Positions 54,865-63,936 of a stretch of DNA of 64,000 nucleotides are shown piece after piece (position 1 is the first letter of the stretch; every line of letters begins with the position of its first letter). The position numbers were made by a program, and so were the translations under genes. The stretch is from Streptomyces ortus. Lineage in GTDB: Bacteria > Actinomycetota > Actinomycetes > Streptomycetales > Streptomycetaceae. Below the pieces are notes generated by a model, which saw nothing but the letters and a program-made list of their open reading frames with translations, searched no databases and was not told where the DNA came from. The stretch spans positions 139,910-203,909 of the forward strand of contig NZ_JAIFZO010000001.1 in NCBI RefSeq assembly GCF_026341275.1, read 5' to 3'.

Positions 54865-55299
54865 TCAGTCGATACAGAACTCGTTGCCCTCGATGTCCTG
54901 CATCGGGATGCACGACTCGTTGACGCCATCGGCACGCAGTGTTTGCACGTGTACCGCGCCAAGCGCGACCAGTCGTGCGCATTCGGACTCAAGTGCGGCC
55001 AAGCGCTCTTCACCCACGAGCCCGGTGCCGACCCGCACGTCAAGATGCACCCGATTCTTGACGACCTTGCCTTCGGGAACGCGCTGGAAGAACAGTCGCG
55101 GGCCCACACCTGAGGGATCACTGCAAGCGAACGCTGCACCCTGACGCTCAGGCGGCAGCGAGCGATCGTAATCGCCCCAAGTAGCAAACCCCTCCGGTGA
55201 CGGCGGTACGACGTACCCCAACACCTCGCACCAGAAACGAGCGACGCGCTCAGGTTCTGCGCAGTCGAAGGTGACCTGGAACTGCTTGATCGACGCCAT
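54865..55299 (-). CDS. VOC-family (glyoxalase/bleomycin-resistance fold) protein, transposon passenger
   Basis: A 144-residue protein with paired beta-alpha-beta units: QFQVTFDCAEPERVARFWCEVLGY, RLFFQRVPEGKVVKNRVHLDVRVG, ARLVALGAVHVQTLRADG, IPMQDIEGNEFCID. The expected metal ligands His (VHLDV) and Glu (GNEFC) are in place. Such proteins bind or modify small molecules and can give resistance to drugs or toxic aldehydes. It is the only passenger inside the element, between tnsA and the right end, in the same orientation. Confidence 0.87.
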   Translation of the reverse strand: MASIKQFQVTFDCAEPERVARFWCEVLGYVVPPSPEGFATWGDYDRSLPPERQGAAFACSDPSGVGPRLFFQRVPEGKVVKNRVHLDVRVGTGLVGEERLAALESECARLVALGAVHVQTLRADGVNESCIPMQDIEGNEFCID

Positions 55300-55448
55300 C
55301 GGGCCACCGTAACGATCACCGCCGCACGGGTCGAGGGCTCGCGTGACATGAGTTGGTGACGCTCTGGGCCGGGTCGCATCCGGCGTTGAATCTCGCCAGA
55401 CTCAGCGAGATTGTGCCGCCTTCGAGGAGACAGGACTCAAACAACCTG

Positions 55449-55527
55449 GTGAACCACATCTTCTGAGACAACGAGCGAATCGGACCCGACCAACTGAGAC
55501 ACGGACCAGATCATCAGAGACGGGACA
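55449..55527. repeat. Right transposon end: terminal repeat and three 20-bp repeats
   Basis: Read on the minus strand: TCTCTGATGATCTGGTCCGT (55501-55520, inside the 28-bp terminal repeat 55500-55527), TCTCAGTTGGTCGGGTCCGA (55480-55499) and TCTCAGAAGATGTGGTTCAC (55449-55468). The inner copies are more diverged than those of the left end. Confidence 0.85.
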
Positions 55528-55532
55528 ACGGC
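55528..55532. repeat. Target-site duplication, right copy
   Basis: ACGGC, identical to 49303-49307. Confidence 0.9.
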
Positions 55533-55748
55533 CGTGCCGTCGCGCCCGGCCGAGAGCGGTGTCCTTTGACGGCGAAGTTGGTCGTATGTGGCCTGCTGAC
55601 CTGGGCCGACTAGGTTGGATGTCAAACCGTAGTGGTCCACCTCCGAGTTGGTACCACTGGACGCTCCGCGTCGAGAACCGGGCGCTGAAGTGGCGGCGCG
55701 CCCTGCGGGGGGTGGTGTGGGCAAGGGGGCGGAGCGGTCGGCGGCAGG
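55533..55748. other. Region between the transposon and the XdhC gene
   Basis: 216 bp without a recognisable gene. The first few codons on the minus strand continue the GT39 relic reading frame (RARRHG), then similarity is lost, which suggests an older deletion of the GT39 5' part. Confidence 0.5.
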
Positions 55749-56906
55749 TCAGGCCGCCGCGTCCTGTCGGGTGGGCCGGTTGTCGGGACCGTGGTGCGGT
55801 GCAGTCCGGTGGATGGGGCCGGTGCGCTGGGACAGGGGCAGGCCGCTGGTGCCGTTGGTGTGGGCGATGATCTCCGCGGGTGATGGACACGGCGGTCTCC
55901 TCGGGTGTGCGTGCACAGAGGTCGAGACCGATCGGCGAGGGAGTGCGGTCAGCTGTTCTGCCGTGATGCCGGCCTCGTCCAGGAGGCGCAGGCGCTCGCT
56001 GTGGGTGCGGCGGGAGCCCATGGCGCCGACGTAGCAGGCGGGCAGGGCGAAAGCCAGTCGCAGCAGCGGGATGTCGAACTTGGCGTCGTGGGTGAGGACG
56101 CAGATGGCCGTGCGGGTGTCGACGGCGGTCTGCGCCAGGTAGCGGTGGGGCCAGTCGACGACGACCTCGTCTGCGTGCGGGAACCGGGCGGCAGTGGCGA
56201 ACACGGGCCGGGCATCGCAAACGGTGACCCGGTATCCGAGGAAACGGCCGGCCTGTGCGAGAGCGGCGGCGAAGTCGACGGCGCCGAAGATGAGCAGGCG
56301 CGGCCGGGTGGCCGCCACGTGCACCAGGACGGTCAGCTGCTCGGGGCAGGTCGAGGCGTCACCGCCGAGACGGCCAGCAACTGTACGCCCGGCCCGCAGC
56401 AGCGCCCGGGCGTGGTCGGTCACGACGCGGCTGGTGTCCGCGTCCAGGTCGGTGCCGGTCAGGCGGCCGTCGCTGTCCAGAGCGAGGAGGCCGCCGAGGA
56501 TGTGCGTGGGGCCGTTCACGACCTGTGCCACGGCGGTGGGCCCACCGTTCGCCGCGTCGGCGAGGGCGGTGGCCAGGTACGGCTGTGCGGCCGGGGCGAT
56601 GCGCTGCACGTGGACGTCGAGTTGACCGCCACAGGTCAGGCCGACGGCGAAGGCGTCCTCGTCGGAGTAGCCGAACCGGGCCTGCTGCGGAGCCGTGCGG
56701 TCCTCGAGGATCTGTCGGCACAGCTCGTACACGGCGCCTTCGACGCATCCGCCGGAGATGCTGCCGATGGCCGTGCCGTCTTCGCCGACCGCGACCGAGG
56801 TTCCGACGGGCAGGGGCGCGCTGCCGGTGACACCGACGATCGTGGCCAGGGCGAAGGGGCGCTGCTCATGGCACCAGTGGTGCAGTGGGGCCGCGATGTT
56901 CAGCAT
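55749..56906 (-). CDS. xdhC: XdhC/PaoD-family maturation protein, with a frameshifted C-terminal segment
   Basis: A 385-residue protein that inserts and protects the sulfurated molybdenum cofactor of a partner oxidoreductase. The N-terminal XdhC domain shows GSISGGCVEGAV and LTCGGQLDVHV; the C-terminal Rossmann part shows RLLIFGAVDFAAALAQAG and TAICVLTHDAKFDIPLL, YVGAMGSRRTHSERL. Family members then have a segment like SPIGLDLCARTPEETAVSI. Here that segment is in the -1 frame: one base is missing near 55941 and one extra near 55878, restoring the frame at AEIIAHTNGTSGLPL. About 22 residues are scrambled. ATG 56906 follows ggagagag. Confidence 0.85.
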   Translation of the reverse strand: MLNIAAPLHHWCHEQRPFALATIVGVTGSAPLPVGTSVAVGEDGTAIGSISGGCVEGAVYELCRQILEDRTAPQQARFGYSDEDAFAVGLTCGGQLDVHVQRIAPAAQPYLATALADAANGGPTAVAQVVNGPTHILGGLLALDSDGRLTGTDLDADTSRVVTDHARALLRAGRTVAGRLGGDASTCPEQLTVLVHVAATRPRLLIFGAVDFAAALAQAGRFLGYRVTVCDARPVFATAARFPHADEVVVDWPHRYLAQTAVDTRTAICVLTHDAKFDIPLLRLAFALPACYVGAMGSRRTHSERLRLLDEAGITAEQLTALPRRSVSTSVHAHPRRPPCPSPAEIIAHTNGTSGLPLSQRTGPIHRTAPHHGPDNRPTRQDAAA

Positions 56907-57049
56907 GGGCTCTCTCCGCAGGTGAAGCACGGTCATCGGACGAGGTGGGTGGGCCGCCGCCGTCCGACGGGGGACGGAGCGGCGGCGGCCCGGCGATCCG
57001 GCAGACGCTGTGTGACTGGCTGTCTGACGGACGGATCGGCGTGCACGGG

Positions 57050-59236
57050 TCACAGGAGTGCTTCGGCGGTGATGGGGAGTTGGCGTACGCGGCGGCCGGT
57101 GGCGTTGAAAACGGCGTTGGCGATGGCGGGTGCGACGCCGACGTGGACGACTTCGCCGAGTCCCTTGACGCCGAGCGGGTCGGCTTCGCGATCCTCGCCG
57201 TCCAGGTAGATGGCCTGGATGGCGGGGACGTCCGCGTTGACGGGCACCAGGTAGTCGGCCAGGTTGGCGTTGACGATCCGGCCGTCGCGGTGGTCGGTGA
57301 CGGTGTGCTCCAGCCGGGCGGTGCCGATGCCGCCGATCGCCTGGCTGTCGGCGAGTTTTGGGCTGATGATGCGGCCCGCGTCGTACACGCCGAGCATGCG
57401 CCGCACGCGTACCAGTCCGAGGGTGGCGTCGACGGCGACTTCGGCGAAGGTGGCGTTGTAGGCGTAGAAGGAGTGCCGCTCCTTCGCCGCGGGCCCGGCG
57501 TACGCGCCGTCTGCTTCCAGGTGGGAACGCCTGTTCCGGGTCAGCAGACTCTTGTACGTCTCGCCGCGCGCCGGGTTGTCCTTGGTGTGCAGCCGCCCGC
57601 CCCGTACGACGATGTCCTCGGCATCCACCCCGTAGAGGGGTGACTGGCGGTCTTCGACGGCCAGCTTGATGGCCTGGCGGCGGACCTGGTTGCAGCCGTC
57701 GAGGACGGCGGAACCGACGCTCGCCATGGTCATCGACCCGCCGTGCGGCGGGGTCGGCGGGAAGAGGGAGTCGCCGAGGCGGAAGGTGACGGTGCGCATG
57801 GTCAGGCTGAGGGCGTCGGCGGCGACCTGGGTCTGGGAGGTGTAGGTGCCCGGCCCCATGTCGCTGGCGGCGGTCTCGACCACCGCGGTGCCATCAGCAT
57901 TCAGCCGGACGCGCGCCTGGGCGGGCATCCGGGCGGTGTCGTAGACGCCGGCGGCCATGCCCATACCGATCAGCCAGTCACCCTCGCGGCGCGAGCGGGG
58001 CTTGGCTCGGCGCTGGTCCCAGCCGAACTGGCGGGCACCGGTGGTGTAGCACTCGCGCAGCCGGCGGGTGGAGAAGGGCAGGTTCTTGGACTCGTCCTCG
58101 GATGGTTCGTTGCGGCGGCGCAGCTCGATCGGGTCGATGCCGAGCTTGGCGGCGAGTTCGTCCATGGCCGATTCGATGACGAACGAGGCGGTGGCGAAGC
58201 CGGGGCCGCGCATGTAGAGCGGGGTGTTCACATCCAGCGGCACCGTCCGGTACGCCTGGCCGACGTTCGGCGTGCTGTAGAGCATCTGCCCCGGCAGCAG
58301 GATGGATTCGGTGAACGTCTCGTACGAGGACGTCTCGGCGTCCATCTCGTGAGCCATCGCCGTCAGACGGCCCTGCCGGTCGCTGCCCAGCTTCAGCCGG
58401 TAGGTGTACGAGGGGCGGAAGCCGGTGTTGAAGTACTGCTGCCGGCGCTTCAGGACGAGTTTGACCGGGCGGCGCGTCACGCGTGCGGCCAGGGCGGCGA
58501 CGACGGTGTGCGGCCAGCAGCGCAGCCCACTGCCGAACGCGCCGCCGACGTACGGCGAGATCACCCGCACGGCGTCGGCGGGCAGGCCGAAGACGGTGGA
58601 CAGTTCGGTCTGCGTGCCGACCACCCACTGCGTCTTGTCCCACACGGTCAGCTTGCTGCCGCTCCAGCGGGCGATGGTGGCGTGCTGCTCCATCGCGTTG
58701 TGATGGTTGCGCGCCAGCTGATAGGTCGCATCGATACGCACGGGCGCCGAACGCAGCGCCGCCGCCGCGTCACCCCGCGCGTACTCGGTCGGCTTGTCCG
58801 CCTTCGCCTTCGTCAGGTCGGTGGACGGCTTCTGGGCGTCGTAGGCGACCTTGACCAGGCTTGCGCCGTGCTGCGCGGCCTACACGGTGGTGGCGACGAC
58901 GACGGCGACGGGCTGGCCGTGGAAGAGAACCTTGTCGTCCTGGAAGACCCGCAGCCTGCGCCCGCCGGGCGGGTTGTTGGAGGCGGGGTCGTCCTTGTAG
59001 GGGAGTTTCGGCGCGTTGCCGTGGTGGATCACCGCCAGCACGCCCGGCTGGGCCAAAGCGTCGTCGGTGTCGATGGAGGTGATGCGGCCACGGCCGATGC
59101 TCGCGTCGACGATGACCGCGTGGACGACGCCCTTGATGTCGTGCTCGGCGGCGTAGGGGGCTTTTCCGGTGACCTTGAGCCGGCCCTCCACGCGGGAGAG
59201 CGGGGCGCCGACGGCTGCCTGCGGCTGAGGGCTCAC
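57050..59236 (-). pseudogene. paoC: Molybdenum-binding aldehyde oxidoreductase subunit (PaoC-like), interrupted by TAG
   Basis: A 728-codon frame from GTG 59236 (RBS aggaggt; GTGA overlap with the FAD-subunit gene). It opens with PLSRVEGRLKVTGKAPYAAEHD. TAG at 58880-58882 is codon 119, after QPVAVVVATTV and before AAQHGASLVKVAYDAQKP, where relatives have Glu (TLEAAQHAA pattern). Downstream: NHHNAMEQHATIARW, YVGGAFGSG, RGPGFATASFVIESAMDELA, NANLADYLVPVNADVPAI and the C-terminal KGLGEV with the catalytic Glu. Everything apart from the stop looks intact, so the loss is recent or an error. Confidence 0.87.
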
Positions 59237-60213
59237 TTCGTACCTCCTACGATGCGCAGCTGGCGTTCGACGGTCCGCTTCAACAGGTCGGTCTTGAACC
59301 GGTTGTGGGCCAGTGGGCGGGCCCCGTCCGCGGCCTTCGCGGCTGCGGCGGCCCACAGGGATGGGGAGGGGCGTTCGCCGAGGAGGTGCTGTTCGACGGC
59401 GGGCAGTTTCCATGGGACGGTGCCCACGCCGCCGGCCGCGACCTTGGCCTCGCGGATCACTCCGCCGCGCACGTGCAGGGCGACGGCGGCCGACGTCAGG
59501 GCGAACTCGTAGGACTGCCGGTCACGGACCTTCAGATACCCGGACCCGAGTGGGCGGGGCAGAGCGGGTATCTCCACTGCGGTGATCAACTCGCCGCTCA
59601 CGAGTGCCTGTTCCCGGTTCGGGGTTGAGCCGGGGCGCAGCAGGAAGTCGGCGAACGGGATCTGCCGTTGCCCGTCGGCGCCCAGCACATGAACCTGGGC
59701 TTCCAGGGCGGCGAACGCCACCGCGACGTCCGAAGGATGGGTCGCCACGCAGGCATCCGAGGTGCCGAGGATGGCGTGGGAGCGGTTGTAGCCCTCGCGG
59801 GCGGCGCAGCCCGAACCCGGGTCGCGCTTGTTGCAGTTGGCGGTCACGTCGCGGAAGTAGGTACAGCGGGTGCGCTGCATGATGTTCCCGCCGATGGTGG
59901 CCATGTTCCGCAGCTGCGCCGACGCGCTCAGCTCCAGCGCCTGGGAGACGACGGGGAAGAGGGTGCGTACCTTGGGGTGAGCGGCGGCTTTCGACATGGT
60001 GACCAGGGCGCCGATGCGCAGGCCGCCGCGTTCGGTGGCGGTGACCTCGTCCAGCGGCAGGCCGCTGATGTCGACCACAGTCTCGGGGCGCTCGACGGTC
60101 TCGCGCATCAGGTCGACCAGGGTGGTGCCCCCGGCGATGTAGCGGCCACCGCGACGGCCCGCGGCGAGGGCCTCTTCCGTGTCGGAGACACGGGAGTAGT
60201 CAAAGGGATACAT
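59233..60213 (-). CDS. paoB: FAD-binding subunit of aldehyde oxidoreductase (PaoB-like, with extra Fe-S cysteines)
   Basis: A 326-residue CO-dehydrogenase-type flavoprotein. FAD-binding motifs AGGTTLVDLMRE and ATIGGNIMQRTRC are seen. Like E. coli PaoB and unlike ordinary XdhB, it has the Cys set for an additional [4Fe-4S] cluster: RCTYFRDVTANCNKRDPGSGC and SDACVATHPSD. It moves electrons between the molybdenum/2Fe-2S partners and the acceptor. GTGA overlap with the downstream molybdenum subunit gene; 12 bp after the 2Fe-2S gene. Confidence 0.92.
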   Translation of the reverse strand: MYPFDYSRVSDTEEALAAGRRGGRYIAGGTTLVDLMRETVERPETVVDISGLPLDEVTATERGGLRIGALVTMSKAAAHPKVRTLFPVVSQALELSASAQLRNMATIGGNIMQRTRCTYFRDVTANCNKRDPGSGCAAREGYNRSHAILGTSDACVATHPSDVAVAFAALEAQVHVLGADGQRQIPFADFLLRPGSTPNREQALVSGELITAVEIPALPRPLGSGYLKVRDRQSYEFALTSAAVALHVRGGVIREAKVAAGGVGTVPWKLPAVEQHLLGERPSPSLWAAAAAKAADGARPLAHNRFKTDLLKRTVERQLRIVGGTK

Positions 60214-60225
60214 GATGCCGGGCCC

Positions 60226-60873
60226 TCACTTCCGGCCCGCGGCTTGCTCCACCGCGCGCACGATCTTGACGTAGCAGCCGCAGCGGCACAGGTTGCCGCT
60301 CATCCACTCCCGGATCTCCTCCGGGGAGTCGGTATGGTCCTCCTTGATGCAGCCGACGCCGGAGACGATCTGGCCGGGGGTGCAGTAGCCGCACTGGAAG
60401 GCGTCCTCATCGATGAACGCCTGCTGCAAGGGGTGGAGGTGGTCGCCGTCGGCCAGGCCCTCGACCGTGGTGACCTCGGCCCCCTCCAGACGGACCGCGA
60501 GGGTGAGGCAGGCGTTCTGCCGGTGTCCGTCGACCAGGACGGTGCAGGCCCCGCAGGCACCGGCGTCGCAGCCCTTCTTCGCCCCGGTCAGATCGAGGTG
60601 CTCGCGCAGCAGGTCCAGCAGTGAGGTGCGGTTGTCGACCGTGACCGTGTGGCGGGTGCCGTTTACGGTCACGGTGAGGCGGCTGGTGGGCGCCGAGGGG
60701 GCGGCTGCCGCATCCGACTCGGACAGCAGGTCGGTGCCGAGGACGGTGCCGGCGACCACGGCGGTCCCGACGGCCGTGCCGGAGGCGATGAAGGTGCGCC
60801 GGGTCGGCGCTATCCGCGAGTGTGGCTCGTCGGGTATGGCGACGGGTTCTTGCGGGACGGGTTCGGTGGGCAT
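60226..60873 (-). CDS. paoA: 2Fe-2S subunit of aldehyde oxidoreductase (PaoA-like), Tat-exported
   Basis: A 215-residue iron-sulfur protein. The N-terminus has a twin-arginine signal (APTRRTFIASGTAVGTAVVAG), so the assembled complex is probably exported folded, as for PaoABC. The plant-type cluster motif is KKGCDAGACGACTVLVDG with a later Cys (NACLTLAV), and the second cluster motif is QCGYCTPGQIV plus NLCRCGCYVKI. Start ATG 60873. First gene of the paoA-paoB-paoC-xdhC run. Confidence 0.92.
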   Translation of the reverse strand: MPTEPVPQEPVAIPDEPHSRIAPTRRTFIASGTAVGTAVVAGTVLGTDLLSESDAAAAPSAPTSRLTVTVNGTRHTVTVDNRTSLLDLLREHLDLTGAKKGCDAGACGACTVLVDGHRQNACLTLAVRLEGAEVTTVEGLADGDHLHPLQQAFIDEDAFQCGYCTPGQIVSGVGCIKEDHTDSPEEIREWMSGNLCRCGCYVKIVRAVEQAAGRK

Positions 60874-61038
60874 GTGGGGAGACCTTCGCGTCGTGGACAG
60901 GGTCAACAGCACAGCGGTGGCGCCCGTGCGGGAGGGCTGGCCCGATGGGCCTGCTCTGGTGGCCAGGAGATTTACGAGGATCGGGTTCGGTAGGAGAGCG
61001 GGGTCCGGACGTCGTGTCGTACCCGGCCCGGGAGCGGG

Positions 61039-61806
61039 TTACTGGGCGGTGTAGCCGCCGTCGACGGGCAGGGCGATGCCGGTGACGTAGCTGGCGCCGG
61101 GGCTGCACAGCCACAGGACGGCCTGGGCGATCTCGTCGGCGGTGCCGAGCCGGTCGATGGCCTGGCCCGCTTCGGCCTGGCTGCGGTCGAGTTCTCCGCC
61201 TTCGACCATGGCGTCGACCATCGGGGTGCTGATCGTGCCGGGACAGACGGCGTTGATACGGACACCTCGGGAGCCGTATTCGAGGGCGGCGCTCTTGGTC
61301 AGGCCGATCACGCCGTGCTTGGTGGCGTGGTAGGCAGCGCGGCCGGGGTTGCCGACCAGGCCGCCGAGCGAGGAGCAGTTGACGATCGTCCCGCTGCCCT
61401 GCTCACGCATGTGGCGCAGCTCGTGCTTCACGCTCGCCCAGATGCCCCGCAGGTTGATGCCTTGGACACGGTCGAACTGCTCGGCGCTCTCGTCTGCGGC
61501 ATCGGTGGGCGGGGGCATGATCCCGGCGTTGTTGTAGGCCATGTCGAGCCGACCGAAGGCTTCGACCGTGCGGTCGACGGCGGCGGCGACCTGGTCCTCG
61601 TCGGTGACGTCGCAGACCAGCGCGAGGACTCGGTGGCCCTCCTCGGCGAGCTGCTTGGCAGCATCGTTGACGGCGTCTTCGTTGATATCGGCGAGAGCGA
61701 CGGCGGCCCCCGAGGCGGCGAAGGCGCGGGCGGTGGCCAGGCCCATGCCGGAGGAGGCTCCGGTGACGAAGGCGACCTGGCCGGTGAAGTCGTAGGTGGG
61801 GTTCAT
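61039..61806 (-). CDS. Short-chain dehydrogenase/reductase (SDR)
   Basis: A 255-residue classical SDR. Cofactor motif VTGASSGMGLATARAF (TGxxxGxG), DI at the end of beta-2 (ALADINEDAV) favouring NAD(H), NNAG motif (YNNAGIMPPP), catalytic Ser (VNCSSLGG), Tyr-x3-Lys (YHATKHG), and the C-terminal ALPVDGGYTAQ. It oxidises or reduces an alcohol/ketone pair. Lies 58 bp downstream of a paralogous SDR and 165 bp upstream of paoA, all on one strand, so it probably handles a related alcohol/aldehyde metabolite. Confidence 0.92.
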   Translation of the reverse strand: MNPTYDFTGQVAFVTGASSGMGLATARAFAASGAAVALADINEDAVNDAAKQLAEEGHRVLALVCDVTDEDQVAAAVDRTVEAFGRLDMAYNNAGIMPPPTDAADESAEQFDRVQGINLRGIWASVKHELRHMREQGSGTIVNCSSLGGLVGNPGRAAYHATKHGVIGLTKSAALEYGSRGVRINAVCPGTISTPMVDAMVEGGELDRSQAEAGQAIDRLGTADEIAQAVLWLCSPGASYVTGIALPVDGGYTAQ

Positions 61807-61864
61807 GGAGTGGACTCCTCACGTCGAGTTTCGGCGACTGGTGTTCCCTGGGGGTTCCGGCGGG

Positions 61865-62638
61865 TCAGACGGTCTGGCCGCCGTCGACCACGAGGGCGGT
61901 GCCGGTGGTGAAGGCGGCGGCGTCGGAGCACAGCCACAGCACGGCGGAGGCGATCTCCTCGGGCTTGCCCAGGCGGCCGACGGGTTCGTCGGCGATGAGT
62001 CCTTCGCGTCCGCCGGGGCGGGTGTCGCCGAAGCGGCGGATCATCTCGGTGTCGATGATGCCGGGGCAGACAGCGTTGATGCGGATGCCTTCGGCGGCGT
62101 GGTCGAGGGCCGCGGAGCGGGTGAAGCCGATGATCCCGTGTTTGGCGGCGGCGTAGGCGGCCTGTCCCTTGAACCCCTTGACGCCGGCGCCGGCGCCGGA
62201 GGAGACGTTGACGATCGCCCCGCCGCCGTCCTGCCGGAGCATCTGACGGACCTGCGCCCGGGTGCACAGGAACGCACCGGTGAGGCTGACAGCGAGGATG
62301 CGGTCCCAGTCGTCCTTGGCGGTATCGGCGGCCGTCTGGACGGGCTGCTCTACCCCGGCGTTGTTGAACGCGGCGTCCAGACTCCCGAAACGCTCGACTG
62401 TCCGCTCGACAGCAGTCTGGACATCTGCCTCGCTGGTGACATCACAGGTCAGGGCGATGGCCGTGCCTCCGTCGGCCTCGATGAGGCGGGTGGTCTCGCG
62501 CAGGCCCCCGGCGGACCGGTCGGCGAGGGCGACCTGCGCGCCGGCGCGGGCGAAGGCCAGGGCGGTCGTACGGCCGATGCCTGAGGCTGCGCCGGTGACG
62601 AACGCGCTCTGACCGCGAAAGTCGTAGGTGACGGTCAT
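61865..62638 (-). CDS. Short-chain dehydrogenase/reductase (SDR), paralogue
   Basis: A 257-residue classical SDR, similar in layout to its neighbour: [49 protein letters not shown], Tyr-x3-Lys (YAAAKHG), [10 protein letters not shown]. Start ATG 62638 with aaggag upstream. The two SDRs are likely an old duplication with divergent substrates. 47 bp downstream of the MFS exporter gene. Confidence 0.92.
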   Translation of the reverse strand: MTVTYDFRGQSAFVTGAASGIGRTTALAFARAGAQVALADRSAGGLRETTRLIEADGGTAIALTCDVTSEADVQTAVERTVERFGSLDAAFNNAGVEQPVQTAADTAKDDWDRILAVSLTGAFLCTRAQVRQMLRQDGGGAIVNVSSGAGAGVKGFKGQAAYAAAKHGIIGFTRSAALDHAAEGIRINAVCPGIIDTEMIRRFGDTRPGGREGLIADEPVGRLGKPEEIASAVLWLCSDAAAFTTGTALVVDGGQTV

Positions 62639-62685
62639 GTGAGTCTCTCCTTCGACGGCGGAACGACGGCTCGTCCGGGCGGATG

Positions 62686-63936
62686 TCAGTGGTGTGCCGG
62701 TGTGGACGCGTCGTCCCTCACGGGGTCCGCAGCAGCGCGCTGGGCGACGATCCGCGTGCGGTGGCCGGTGCCGCTGAGTGCGAGCGCGATCAGTGGCAGC
62801 AGGGTGAGCGCGGCGAAGACGGCGCCCACCAGGGCCGGCCCGGTCAGGCCGAGCGAGGAGTCCAGGGCCCGACCCGCGACGAGGGAGCCGGCGGCGATGC
62901 CGGTGTTGTAGCCGGAGGTGGTCAGCGCCGAGGTGAGGGTGGGGGCGTCCCCGGCAAAGCGGACGGCGAGGGAGGTGACGACCGGGTTGACGGTGAACCC
63001 GGCCAGGGCCATGCCGAAGACCAGGACCACGGCGGCCACCGGACTGTTGGAGGCCGGGATCAGGGCCAGCAGGATGAGGGCGGTGGCCGCCGACGCGGTG
63101 ATCGTCGTGACCATCGGGCGGCGGTCCCCCAGACGCCCGCCGATCGCGGTGCCGCCCAGCGCACCGATACCGAAGGCGATCAGCACCAGCGGTACGGCAC
63201 CGGCCGGGATGCCCGCCCGGTCGGTCAGCAGCGGGGTGATGTACGTGTACGTCGCCAGCACTCCGCCCATGATCAGCACGGCCGCGCCGAGCGCCAGCCA
63301 CAGCCGTCCCTGCTTGAGGGCCCGGACCTCGGCCCGCATCGACGTCTCGGCCCGCTGCTCGGTGCGGGGGATGAACCGGTCGACGGACGCGGCGGCCAGC
63401 GCGGCGAGGACGGCCAGTGCCCAGAACGGGCCGCGCCAGCCGGTGTAGTGGCCGACGAACGAGCCGATCGGCACACCGATCACGTTGGCCAGCGTGAGGC
63501 CGCCCATCATGACCCCGACCGCACGCGTGGCGCTCGCGGACCCGGCGGCGGTGGTGGCGATGACGAAGCCGACGGCCCAGAACGCGCCGGTGGCCAGGGC
63601 GGTCACCACGCGGGCGGTCAACACGACGGTGAAGGAGGGACTGAGCGCGGCGACGGCGTGGCCGAGGGCGAAGACGGCGAGTGCGCCGATCAGGGTGTGG
63701 CGCTGGGGTAGGCGCAGGGTGGCCATGGCCATCGCGGGCCCGCCGACGATCATGCCGACGGCGAACGCGGTGATCAGCAGGCCGGCGTGCGACACGCTCA
63801 CGTTCAGGTCGGCGGCCATCTCGGGCAGCAGTCCGGCGATGACGAACTCGGTGGTACCCATCAGGAACGTGCCGGCGGCGAGCACCCAGACGACGAAGGG
63901 CAGCTTGCCGGTTGCGGTACCGGAGGCGGGGGGCAT
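62686..63936 (-). CDS. MFS exporter (DHA1, chloramphenicol-resistance/arabinose-efflux type)
   Basis: A 416-residue transporter with 12 predicted membrane segments. The first segment and loop carry the DHA1 pattern [30 protein letters not shown], then [39 protein letters not shown] and [22 protein letters not shown] (motif C-like). It exports small molecules by proton antiport. Substrate cannot be named. As the first gene of a possible operon with the SDRs and paoABC it may remove a toxic substrate or product. Confidence 0.9.
   Translation of the reverse strand: MPPASGTATGKLPFVVWVLAAGTFLMGTTEFVIAGLLPEMAADLNVSVSHAGLLITAFAVGMIVGGPAMAMATLRLPQRHTLIGALAVFALGHAVAALSPSFTVVLTARVVTALATGAFWAVGFVIATTAAGSASATRAVGVMMGGLTLANVIGVPIGSFVGHYTGWRGPFWALAVLAALAAASVDRFIPRTEQRAETSMRAEVRALKQGRLWLALGAAVLIMGGVLATYTYITPLLTDRAGIPAGAVPLVLIAFGIGALGGTAIGGRLGDRRPMVTTITASAATALILLALIPASNSPVAAVVLVFGMALAGFTVNPVVTSLAVRFAGDAPTLTSALTTSGYNTGIAAGSLVAGRALDSSLGLTGPALVGAVFAALTLLPLIALALSGTGHRTRIVAQRAAADPVRDDASTPAHH

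Larger units (their letters stand above)
49308..55527 (-). mobile_element. Tn7-like transposon (tnsA-tnsB-tnsC-tniQ plus VOC passenger), 6,220 bp
   Basis: Bounded by 28-bp terminal inverted repeats (27/28 identical, beginning TGTCCCGTCTCTGA) and a 5-bp duplication of ACGGC. All five genes read right to left: VOC-family passenger, tnsA, tnsB, tnsC, tniQ. Neighbouring tns genes touch or overlap (TAATG, 7 nt, GTGA), as in one operon. Each end also holds three copies of a 20-bp repeat, as expected for TnsB binding. tnsB has an in-frame TAG, so the element is probably no longer self-mobile. No Cas gene or CRISPR array is inside, so this is not a CRISPR-associated transposon. Confidence 0.93.

Noticed and set aside
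49308..55527. CRISPR-associated transposon (CAST)
   Set aside because: No cas12k, cas6-8 or CRISPR array inside or near the element; only tnsA, tnsB, tnsC, tniQ and a VOC gene.
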